Positions 6,879 through 15,300 of a stretch of DNA of 57,784 nt are shown here, piece after piece. The notes under the pieces are model-generated. The model worked only from the letters and a program-made list of their open reading frames with translations, had not been told where the DNA came from and did no database searches. The position numbers and the translations under genes were made by a program. Origin of the DNA: a virus; IMG/VR virus record IMGVR_UViG_3300013104_000006, positions 1 to 57,784 of that record; one strand, given 5' to 3'. Within the stretch, counting starts at the first letter, position 1. Each line of letters begins with the position of its first letter.

Positions 6879-7571
6879 ATGAAAGATAAAATTTTAGCCG
6901 CACTGAAAACTAAATATGCAAATTTAGGGTTCACGGATAAAGCTTTAGACGGGGTAGCTACTTATTTGGTAGCTTCAACGACAGACGAAGCGCAAATAGG
7001 CAACGCAGTAGACGGGGCCGAATTGATGTTAAAAGCCTTTCAGGGCGATGCTGATTCCCGTGTAAACGGAGCTATAGCAAAAACCAAAGAAGAGCTTACC
7101 AAAAAGCCAGGGGAAGAACCTAAACCGGGGGAAGAACCTAAACCAGCAGCCGGCGGAACTGAAACCGAAAAAGCTATTTTAGCTACTTTAGCAACTATGG
7201 CCGAATCCATCAAAGGGTTAGGCGCAAAAGTAGAAGGAATGGAAACGGGGGCGGCAACGCAAACCAGGCAGCAAAAATTAGAAACCGCGTTAGAGAATGC
7301 GCCAGCAGCTTACAAAGATTTAGTTTTGGAACTATTCCAGGGTAAAACTTTTGAGAATGATGCAAAATTTGACGAGTTTTTAAACGCTAAAGTAACCGGC
7401 GTAACGGGTTTTACTAAGTCTTTGAATGAAGATAAGTTAATCAACATTCCAAAACCAAATGTAGCTATACCAGGTAAAGACGGTAAAGCGGCTTCCGGTT
7501 TTGCTGATATGATGAAAGGCGCGGTAGAAAACGTAAAAGCAACGGAAGCAGCAGCGACACAAGCAAAATAA
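6879..7571 (+). CDS. Probable capsid scaffolding protein
   Basis: 230 aa, highly charged and helical, with a Pro/Glu hinge near residues 75-95 (K-P-G-E-E-P-K-P-G-E-E-P-K-P) and a coiled region around 100-130. No enzyme motif is seen. Position directly before the decoration and capsid genes, low complexity and an Ala-rich C-terminus (E-N-V-K-A-T-E-A-A-A) fit scaffolding or another head-assembly factor. The call is from context rather than from a recognised family. Confidence 0.55.
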   Translation: MKDKILAALKTKYANLGFTDKALDGVATYLVASTTDEAQIGNAVDGAELMLKAFQGDADSRVNGAIAKTKEELTKKPGEEPKPGEEPKPAAGGTETEKAILATLATMAESIKGLGAKVEGMETGAATQTRQQKLETALENAPAAYKDLVLELFQGKTFENDAKFDEFLNAKVTGVTGFTKSLNEDKLINIPKPNVAIPGKDGKAASGFADMMKGAVENVKATEAAATQAK

Positions 7572-7606
7572 TTAACCGAATTTATTAACAAAAAAATTGT
7601 ATTCAA

Positions 7607-8206
7607 ATGAGTTTGAAATATAACGTTACACAGCCCGCCGCCCGTGAAAATGAGCCGTGGGATGAAAAAACGGTGCACCGCTTAAAAGGTGGTTTTAACA
7701 TCGTTAATTTTGATCAATTTGCTTTAGCGGGTTGGCTTCCAAAAGCTATTCCTTTGGCTATTGATTATGTGGCCCGTACGGCTACACCAATTAAAGGGGG
7801 TGTATTGCACACAGCCGTAGCAGCTGGCGACACTGAAATGAGATTGTTAAAAAACATTAGCGGTAACCCGCTTTTTGCAGTTGGCGATTTTATCGGAAAT
7901 GCTACAAAAGCAGTATTAATTACCCAGGTAGATAAATCTAACGGGGCTTACGATAGATTCGTACTTTCGGAAGCTTTCGGATCTGCTATTACCGTTGGCG
8001 GTACAGTATTATCGGGAACAGAAGCAGGGGCTAATAAGATCCCTAAAGCTAACGCGATGAACTACGCACCTGTTAAATGGGAAAGTGGTAAACAAGCGTG
8101 TACCGGTGTTATCCAGGCTTATGAGGTAAGAAATAAGTTTTTGCCTTATCCTTTGACTGACACCCAAAAAACGGAATTAACAAGTAGATTTCACGTTATC
8201 CCTTAA
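7607..8206 (+). CDS. Head decoration or head-fibre-like virion protein
   Basis: 199 aa. Residues 60-140 are strand-rich with paired G-D and G-G turns (A-A-G-D-T-E-M-R-L-L, F-A-V-G-D-F-I-G, I-T-V-G-G-T-V-L-S-G), as in phage decoration proteins; the ends are polar. Lying between scaffold and capsid genes, it is probably added to the shell. It is longer than a typical lambda-gpD-like protein. Confidence 0.55.
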   Translation: MSLKYNVTQPAARENEPWDEKTVHRLKGGFNIVNFDQFALAGWLPKAIPLAIDYVARTATPIKGGVLHTAVAAGDTEMRLLKNISGNPLFAVGDFIGNATKAVLITQVDKSNGAYDRFVLSEAFGSAITVGGTVLSGTEAGANKIPKANAMNYAPVKWESGKQACTGVIQAYEVRNKFLPYPLTDTQKTELTSRFHVIP

Positions 8207-8214
8207 TTAAGAAA

Positions 8215-9318
8215 ATGGATTCAGTATTAGAAGTATTATCGAACCAGGAAGATTTTAGCATTTTCATCGAAGAGAATCTAAAATTATCTACATACGTGCC
8301 CCTTTGGAAGCAGGAAATTCCGGAATCTGAAGTGGAATTTTCGGAAAACGGGGATTTTAGCACGTATACCGCGGAATATGGCCGCGCTATTATGGCGTCG
8401 CTTATTGAAAAAAACGCGATGAAACCATTACGTAACATGCCTACTTTGGGCAAAATCCAGGGATCTATCGGCCGTATGGGTAACATGTGGCAAATGGATG
8501 AAGATAGATTACGTAAACTTCGCCAAATGGAAGGACGTTTTCGCGATCAGTCCGCAAGATGGAACGCGCAAAAACGTGAAACCGAATGGTTAAGAATGGT
8601 TACATTTTTATTTAACCCTTACGAAATCGCAGCGATTGGCCCGCACAAACGTTTAGATTTCCAGTATTTCGAATTATTATCTAACGGTACTTTAACCGTG
8701 GATTTAGATAATAACCCGGATGGTATTACTATCGATCCTATCGATATCGGTTTGAAAAAATACGGTGTATCCGTAGTTTGGAACATGGCCAATTTGGCAA
8801 CTATGGATCCAATCGGGGATTTACGCCGCGCCAGGGATGAAGCGGAAGTTAACGGAAAAAAAGTAATTAAATTCCGTATGACGCCAAAAACGTTTCGTAT
8901 TATGGCAGCCTCTAAACAGTTTAACGAATCTGTTAAATTGACTATTGGCAACATGGAAGTAACGCCGGCCGGTTTATTAGGTTTGGATAGAGTTAACCAG
9001 TATTTAGTAGGTTTAGGGCTTCCACCAATCCAGGAAGAAACTAAAATGATCGCTATCGATGAAGAAACAAGCGTTAACGCTTTCAAAGATGATCGTGTAG
9101 TTTTACAAATGGCGCCGGTAGTAGCTAAAATGATCGTATCAGAGCCTTTAGAGGCGGTAGATCCACACCCTAACAAAGTCTATTCGCAGTTTGAAAACAA
9201 CTGGATTTCAACGTATAGAACAGAACAGGGAAGATTTATCGAAAATGATATGTGGGCTACCACGATCATGACCGGAGCGGTTAACGTTCAGATTATCGAA
9301 ACGGATAGAGCTAACTAA
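8215..9318 (+). CDS. Major capsid protein, lambda gpE-like
   Basis: 367 aa, near the usual length for the gpE family (PF03864-like). Features fitting this family: an N-terminal arm, Y-T-A-E-Y-G-R-A-I-M-A-S-L-I-E-K-N-A, a central W-L-R-M-V-T-F-L-F-N segment, S-V-V-W-N-M-A-N-L with A-R-D-E-A, and a C-terminal P-H-P-N-K-V-Y-S-Q-F-E-N-N-W. It forms the icosahedral shell. It follows the decoration gene by 8 nt and is followed by connector genes, the canonical order. Confidence 0.85.
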   Translation: MDSVLEVLSNQEDFSIFIEENLKLSTYVPLWKQEIPESEVEFSENGDFSTYTAEYGRAIMASLIEKNAMKPLRNMPTLGKIQGSIGRMGNMWQMDEDRLRKLRQMEGRFRDQSARWNAQKRETEWLRMVTFLFNPYEIAAIGPHKRLDFQYFELLSNGTLTVDLDNNPDGITIDPIDIGLKKYGVSVVWNMANLATMDPIGDLRRARDEAEVNGKKVIKFRMTPKTFRIMAASKQFNESVKLTIGNMEVTPAGLLGLDRVNQYLVGLGLPPIQEETKMIAIDEETSVNAFKDDRVVLQMAPVVAKMIVSEPLEAVDPHPNKVYSQFENNWISTYRTEQGRFIENDMWATTIMTGAVNVQIIETDRAN

Positions 9319-9335
9319 AAAACCAAAAATAATTA

Positions 9336-9665
9336 ATGGCAACAATCGGGGAATATATCGACGAAATAGTAAAAGATCTTCGCTTACCTTTGGGGATAGC
9401 GGCGTTATCTTCTTTTTATGTTAAAAATGGTGTTTCATCTACGGACGAACTGACAAAGGATAACATAGAAAAAATGGATATTGCTTTAATCGGTGTAATT
9501 CCTACGTTGCTATTAATGCCGGATAAAACAACGGGCGATACTTCTTTAAAGTGGGATCGTTCGGCTGTTTTATCTTATTATCGGTTAAAGTGTGCAGAAT
9601 ACGGGATACCTGACGATCAGGCCACACCACCAAACGAAATTATAGACATTTCTAACAGATGGTAG
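9336..9665 (+). CDS. Head-tail connector (adaptor) protein
   Basis: 109 aa, mostly helical, as expected for gp6/gp15-type adaptors that bind under the portal. It follows the capsid gene and precedes the stopper and tail-completion genes. Assignment rests on position, size and helix content; no signature residue is decisive. Confidence 0.6.
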   Translation: MATIGEYIDEIVKDLRLPLGIAALSSFYVKNGVSSTDELTKDNIEKMDIALIGVIPTLLLMPDKTTGDTSLKWDRSAVLSYYRLKCAEYGIPDDQATPPNEIIDISNRW

Positions 9666-9666
9666 T

Positions 9667-9960
9667 ATGGTAGATAAGTTCTTTTATCCGCATTTTCTGC
9701 AAAAAAAGGTAAACGGTACCTGGGTTAATCAATTTGAATGCGGCGAACAACCTAACAGCGGAGGCAAAGCCGTTAACACCGTGGAGCGTGTAGATTACAT
9801 TTTCAAATCATTAATATTTTATCCTAAAGAAATTTCCGATTATGTTTTTTTAGCTGGGGAAGAAATTAGGGTATTAGATGATTCAGATGTAGTTCGCATT
9901 ACGGGGAAAGTGGCGCGTTTCGACGTCGGGAGATTGGACGATAACCGTATATGGATATGA
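9667..9960 (+). CDS. Head-closure (stopper) protein
   Basis: 97 aa, strand-rich, with the pattern of a small barrel: V-D-Y-I-F-K-S-L-I-F-Y-P near residue 42 and G-E-E-I-R-V-L-D-D-S-D-V-V-R-I-T-G-K-V near residue 65. This resembles SPP1 gp16-type stoppers. It overlaps the next gene by 10 nt in the head-tail joining block. Confidence 0.6.
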   Translation: MVDKFFYPHFLQKKVNGTWVNQFECGEQPNSGGKAVNTVERVDYIFKSLIFYPKEISDYVFLAGEEIRVLDDSDVVRITGKVARFDVGRLDDNRIWI

Positions 9961-10412
9961 TGAAGCCCAAATTTAACCGCCAAAGCATAAACGCGAAATT
10001 TAATCAAACTACCGAAAGGATAGAGCGAATTTTTATCCGTGAGCTTATAGCTATGGCGGAAATGGGGGTTAACATAGCCAGGGAACAACATACCTACACG
10101 GACCAAACCGGTAACCTAACTTCTAGCATTGGTTACGAATTGTATATAAATGGAAAATCGTATAGCGAAAATTTCCAGCCATCCGAACGCGGATCCGATA
10201 GCGGCGAAGAAGGAATGGCCAAAGGTAGATCTTTAGCCGCCGAAATTGGCCCCCTGGGAAATTTCAGTTTAATTTTTGTAGCTGGTATGCCATACGCGGA
10301 AGAAGTGGAAATGAGAGGCAAGGAAGTTTTAAACCCCGCTTATTTGTACGTAGAACAGGAATTACCGAAATTAAAAGCCAGGGTTTTACGATTGGTTAAT
10401 AAAGCAGCATAA
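9951..10412 (+). CDS. Neck or tail-completion protein, HK97 gp10-like
   Basis: 153 aa. Layout fits HK97 gp10-like proteins: an N-terminal helix with A-R-E-Q-H-T-Y-T-D-Q-T-G-N-L-T-S-S-I-G-Y, then a strand region and V-A-G-M-P-Y-A-E-E-V-E before a final helix. The T-x-x-T-G-N-L-x-x-S-I segment is characteristic. The start overlaps the stopper gene and the stop overlaps the next start. Confidence 0.75.
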   Translation: MDMMKPKFNRQSINAKFNQTTERIERIFIRELIAMAEMGVNIAREQHTYTDQTGNLTSSIGYELYINGKSYSENFQPSERGSDSGEEGMAKGRSLAAEIGPLGNFSLIFVAGMPYAEEVEMRGKEVLNPAYLYVEQELPKLKARVLRLVNKAA

Positions 10413-10852
10413 TGTATACACCTGAAGATATTGAAAAAATCGTTATTGATTATTTGAAACCTGATTTACCTAATTTTATTTCCGGGAACTTAACCCGCAA
10501 AGATGAAAGGGTAAGCGGTTCCGATGAAGATTTAACGGTGGGTACTTTAAGCCTAACAGATGGAAACGTGCAGCGTGGAACGGTTTTAATATCTATTTAT
10601 CTTAAGGATATCCAGGTAAGAAACGAGGAAGCGCAAAAGATGGATAACAAGCCAAATACTGCCCGATTTGATGCAATAACCCGTAAGATTTACGAAGTTT
10701 TAGGCGGTAACGCTGGCAGATATTGGAAGTTCGGTAATATATGGATTAGTAACCCTAGCCCATTATATGCAAACGTAGAAGCTGGCGAACATTTTAGATC
10801 CATTAGAGTAGAAGTAAAAGCACATTTACCGGCGGAAGATCCGGTTTTATAA
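10412..10852 (+). CDS. Tail terminator-like protein
   Basis: 146 aa, alternating helices and strands with G-T-V-L-I-S-I-Y-L-K-D-I and F-R-S-I-R-V-E-V-K-A-H-L, fitting gpU/gp17-type tail terminators that cap the tube and join it to the head. It shares its start with the upstream stop (1-nt overlap) and is immediately before the tube gene, as expected. Confidence 0.65.
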   Translation: MYTPEDIEKIVIDYLKPDLPNFISGNLTRKDERVSGSDEDLTVGTLSLTDGNVQRGTVLISIYLKDIQVRNEEAQKMDNKPNTARFDAITRKIYEVLGGNAGRYWKFGNIWISNPSPLYANVEAGEHFRSIRVEVKAHLPAEDPVL

Positions 10853-10886
10853 CTAACAGAATTATTAAAAATTTAATACTTAAATC

Positions 10887-11414
10887 ATGGGCTTAACAAA
10901 TAGTGTTGTAACCATTGGATTAAAAGGAATCGAAATCGCGGATATCGCTAACGATGGCGGACCAGGTACCGTATTTAAAAAGTTCGGTAACGTATCTACG
11001 GATTCTTTTGCTTTCGCCGAAAGCGAACCTACTTTAAAGCAGGTTTTAATCGAAGAAAGTTCTTATTCTTTAAAAGATTTTAGAACAAAAGGCCAGTTAA
11101 TAGCTACTGCAAACATCGCGGATCCTGATACAGAAATGTACGCAGAAGTACGCGGCGGAACAATCAGTACGGCTACTGCAGGGCAAAAAATTTATTCTGA
11201 AGGGGATGAATTTGTAAACGTTGAAAAAACAGTTAAAATTTTCCCAGCTGAAGGCTTAAGCTTTCAACTTAACCGCGCAAGCTTATCCGGTTTAATTACT
11301 GGTGGTTTAGGTAAAAATCAGGAACTTTATTTAGTTGTTAGTATCAGCGCTATGCAACCTTTAAAAGCAGGAACTAAAGTTATGCAAGTTATCGAAACGG
11401 TACCGGAATCATAA
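10887..11414 (+). CDS. Major tail (tube) protein
   Basis: 175 aa, strand-rich. The N-terminal V-T-I-G-L-K-G-I-E-I-A-D-I-A-N-D-G-G-P-G is typical of tube proteins of Bacteroidota siphoviruses. It lies between terminator and chaperone genes and is followed by a strong terminator, in keeping with high separate expression. Its first 30 residues are closely matched by a second small gene at 50456. Confidence 0.8.
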   Translation: MGLTNSVVTIGLKGIEIADIANDGGPGTVFKKFGNVSTDSFAFAESEPTLKQVLIEESSYSLKDFRTKGQLIATANIADPDTEMYAEVRGGTISTATAGQKIYSEGDEFVNVEKTVKIFPAEGLSFQLNRASLSGLITGGLGKNQELYLVVSISAMQPLKAGTKVMQVIETVPES

Positions 11415-11442
11415 TAATAACAGTTCAAAAATCTATATCTTT

Positions 11443-11467
11443 AAGGCGCTTAAACAGCGCCTTTTTT
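11443..11467 (+). terminator. Intrinsic terminator after the tube gene
   Basis: AAGGCGCT (11443-11450) pairs perfectly with AGCGCCTT (11456-11463) around TAAAC, then T tract. It probably limits read-through into the chaperone and tape-measure genes. Confidence 0.85.
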
Positions 11468-11487
11468 ATTAGAAAAAATTTAAAGTT

Positions 11488-12087
11488 ATGCAAGAAACAA
11501 AAGACGAATTATTAGAAAAATTAATCCTGGAACAGCAAGTGGCCAGGCGTAATTTATTAAACAAAGGACTTTCTTTTGATGTGCCGGTATTGAGTATTTT
11601 AAAATATCTTCCTGGCGGAAAACGCAAAAGCGAATTAATTAAAACCGAAAACGGCGAAGAGTACGTACACGGTAAAAAAATTAGAACTTTTACCATTTAT
11701 AAGCCTTATTTACGAACTATGGACGTAATGGCAGAAATGAAATTAAAGTTAAAAATTAACCTGGTGGAGTTAATAGGATCAACTAACCCGATCAGATACC
11801 GAAATACAGTAATTAAGGAAAACAATTATTTGATGTGCCAAATTATAGCGGCTGCAGTTCTTAACCGTACCTGGAAAATCAAATTATTTTTAAACTTGTT
11901 AGCTCGTTATCTTCAGGCCAGGATACACAGCGATAACCTGGAATCAATTTGCGCTATAATTGAAGAAATGGAGGACGCCGGAAATTTTATAAACTCTACC
12001 GTATCGATGGCCGGAACAGATCGGACGTCGGCGCCGAAACCGGAGAAAATAGAGGAAAATCCACCGAAACCGGAGGTAAAACAGTAG
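11488..12087 (+). CDS. Tail assembly chaperone, first gene
   Basis: 199 aa, helical, with a disordered Pro/Lys/Glu tail from about residue 170. The position between tube and tape-measure genes is that of gpG-like chaperones that coat the tape measure. The second chaperone frame begins 2 nt after this stop in the minus-one frame, and that frame is open upstream for more than 80 nt. Translational coupling or a frameshift fusion are both possible, but I see no classical slippery heptamer. Confidence 0.7.
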   Translation: MQETKDELLEKLILEQQVARRNLLNKGLSFDVPVLSILKYLPGGKRKSELIKTENGEEYVHGKKIRTFTIYKPYLRTMDVMAEMKLKLKINLVELIGSTNPIRYRNTVIKENNYLMCQIIAAAVLNRTWKIKLFLNLLARYLQARIHSDNLESICAIIEEMEDAGNFINSTVSMAGTDRTSAPKPEKIEENPPKPEVKQ

Positions 12088-12089
12088 GC

Positions 12090-12344
12090 ATGGATAGCCC
12101 TATGGGCTTAAGGGGTGTTATTTGCGAACGTTTCGGATGGACTTACGATTATTTATTGGATGGTATACCATGGATGGACGTTCACACAATGATGAAAGAT
12201 GCGCCAATGTATGTTCCTGATAAACCAAAACCAACAGGCCATCCGGTGGCCGCCGGTGCACCAGTGCCAGGAATACCGGAAGCCCCTACCGAACCAAAAA
12301 CGAACGGGGAAAAATTAAACAGTTTTTTAAGTAAATTCTTATAG
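12090..12344 (+). CDS. Tail assembly chaperone, second gene
   Basis: 84 aa. The start M-D-S-P-M-G-L-R-G-V-I-C-E-R-F-G-W-T-Y-D resembles the short gpT-like domain in which a tight helical motif ends in W-x-x-D/Y-Y-L; a Pro-rich linker and short helix follow. It sits 2 nt after the first chaperone and 2 nt before the tape-measure gene. It may be made alone or as a minus-one fusion to the upstream protein. Confidence 0.65.
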   Translation: MDSPMGLRGVICERFGWTYDYLLDGIPWMDVHTMMKDAPMYVPDKPKPTGHPVAAGAPVPGIPEAPTEPKTNGEKLNSFLSKFL

Positions 12345-12346
12345 AT

Positions 12347-15300
12347 ATGGAAAGTAACGGCGGCGCCTTACACTTTGACGCGGATATAGATAACCGTAAA
12401 TACCTGGCTAAAATTGTAGCTATGGAAAACCGGATAGAACTATTTGTACAGAACGTTTTAAAGGCTAACGATCAAATGGATCAGTCTTTCGCCAGGGTAA
12501 CCGGAAATTTAAATAACGGTAACTTTAAAAATGGTATTTCGGGAATGCAAAACACAGTAAGCAGTTTTACAAAAGATGTTTTAAGTTCAAACCGAATTAT
12601 AGAAGAAAGCTATTCCAATTTGGGGCAAAAATTCGGATCAGGTAAATTAAAATCCGGATTAAACAATTTAAAAACGGATTTTGCCGGCCTGGGTAAAGCT
12701 GCAGTTAATGGCAATAACGCCGCGGCTAATTCTTTTTCCGAGCTGGCCGATTCTGCAGCCAATAGCGGCGCCAGTATTACTTCCGTATTTAGTGGGTTAA
12801 CCGGCGTTATCGCTGGTTTTTTATCTATCCAGGCTGCCCAGGGCTTTGTTAATCAAATTATTGACATACGCACCGAATTTGAAAGCTTAGACGTAGCCTT
12901 TACAACTATTTTAAAAAGCAAGGAGCGCGCCGATGCGTTAATGGCTGAAGTGGTAGACTTCGCCGCTACCACCCCTTTTGGATTAACCGAAGTAGCAAAA
13001 AGCACGAAACAGCTTTTAGCTTATGGCGTGGCAGCTGAAGATATTAAGGACGAATTAACTACCCTGGGTAATATCGCCGCCGGCGTTTCCCAGCCTATCG
13101 GGGAAGTCGCTTATTTGTATGGAACTTTAAAAACACAGGGAAGGGCCTACGCTATGGATATCCGCCAGTTTACCGGGCGTGGTATTCCTATTATTCAGGA
13201 ATTAGCCGACGTTTTAGGTGTGGCAAAAAACGAAGTAATGGGATTAGTGGAAGAAGGAAAGGTAGGTTTTCCGGAAGTTCAAAAGGCCTTCCAAAATATG
13301 ACAGGTTCGGGCGGCGCTTTCTTCGATTTAATGGCGAAGCAAGCGTTAACAACAGGCGGGCGTATTTCTAATCTTAAGGATCAGATAGATTTAATGTTTA
13401 ACAGTTTTGGCGAAGCTAATTCCGGACTGATTAACGGCGGTATTGCCGGTATTCAGCTTTTAGTCGATAATTACCAAAACGTAATAGATATTCTTACCGT
13501 AATGGTGGCGGCTTACGGTACGTATCGGGCGGCCCTGGTTTTAACTGCAGCCGTAAACAAATTAAATGCAGATGCAACTTTAGCAAAGATAGCGGCTTTA
13601 AACGGCGAAACAGCCGCGGAAGCTGCCAGCATTGCAACAAAACAGGCTTTAATAGTTCAAATGGGTTTAGCCCGTGGGGCTACCTTATCCGAAGCTGAAG
13701 CCAAAGCAGTAAGCGCAAACGCCGGGGTAATTTTAGCCCTTCAGGAACAGGCAGCCATTACGCGTAAATCCGCTTTAGCCGCTTCAAGTGCTTATTATAC
13801 CGCTAAAACCGAATTAGAGGCAGCCGCAAAGGGTGGGGCTGCAGCGGCTACAGTTGCAGAAATGCAAGCGGAATTAGCTTTGCTGGCCACCAGGAAAGCG
13901 GAAGCCACACAGTTAGCCACAGCAACCCGTTTAGAATTAGCAAATATTGAGGCTAAAACGCTTAATTCTGCAGCTACGGCCCAACTATCCGCCGCGGAAG
14001 TTGTAAGGGCTGCAGGGCTGGGAAGTGCAGCAAAAGCCCAGGCGATTTATAATGCAGTAGTGGCGGCCGCCCCGATGGCTGCAGCTATTGGCTTAGTAGT
14101 TGGTTTGGGTGCCGCTATTTACGCGCTTACCCAGGCTAATAATACAGCAAGCGAAGCCCAGGAAAGGTTTAACGATATTTCAGCGGAAGCCAGTATAAGA
14201 CGCGGCCAGGAATCGGCAAAAGTTGATGAATACGTTAAAATAGCTAAAGACGCCACAGCTACGGATGAAGAAAGGGCGAAAGCGATTAAAAAGCTTAACG
14301 ATTTAAACCCTGAATTTTTAGGGGGATTAAATGCTGCAAATATTGCCACGCAGGAAGGATCTAAACTAATACAGGCGTATTTAACAGATCTTAATAATAA
14401 AGCCCTGGGGGAATTGGCATACGCCGAAAAAATGAACAATACCCGCAAAATTTTAGAGCTTGAAAGCAAGGGCACTAAAGCGATTGATAATTGGGAGTTA
14501 TTAGGCACTGGATTAAACAATTTCTTCAGCGGTAAAATTGGTATTCAATCAGCAAAAGAAGGGGAAGAGTTTTTAGTAAATCAAAAACGTACCCAGCTGG
14601 AAAATGCTAATAAAAAAATTGATCAGAAATACGGAAAGCAGATCCGGGAATATCAGTTAAAAGGATTGGAAGGCTCGGAAACTACCGCCCCGCCAAAAAG
14701 CACAAAACGTACAGAAACTTTTGTTAAGGCAGAAATTAAACGCCTGGAAGAACTTAGATCCGGTTACGAATTAAATTCTAAAGAATACGCCAACTATACC
14801 GCCAAAATAAAGGGGTTAAACGAAGAGCTGGCCAGGGCGCAAGGTAAAGTTTCTTCCAGCGATAAAAAAGCAATTAGCGACAGGCAGGCCGCATTAAACG
14901 CCATCGATAAAGCGGAAACAAAATCCAAACAAAAAGCTTTAAGCGATAGCCAGGAAAAAATACAAAAAGCAAAAGACGAAGCCGCAGAGTTAAGGAAATT
15001 AGCCAAAAAAGGTGGATTAGGCGCGGGTTCGCTTTCTAAAATTGATGCTATCGAAAAAACCAATACCGGTAATATTGATTACGAAAATAATTCAGATCTT
15101 TTATTTAAAGAGTTAAACCGCCAAAAAGAGATTTACCAAAAATACGAAGAGTATAAAACCACCGTATCCAAAGAAGAGGCGGAAAAAAGGTACAAAAACG
15201 AGTTTAGCGATTTCGGCGCCTTATTAAAATCAAATATTGATCCGCTAAGTAATAAAAAGGATATTACCGGACCGGAACAAAATAGATTAAATACGCTTTT

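Noticed and set aside
8619-9176. Long minus-strand frame opposite the capsid gene
   Set aside because: It is a mirror of the capsid codons, with no start signal or neighbour on that strand.
11488-12087. Canonical programmed frameshift heptamer in the chaperone gene
   Set aside because: No X-XXY-YYZ site was found in the shared open window; only loose candidates such as G-GAA-AAT.
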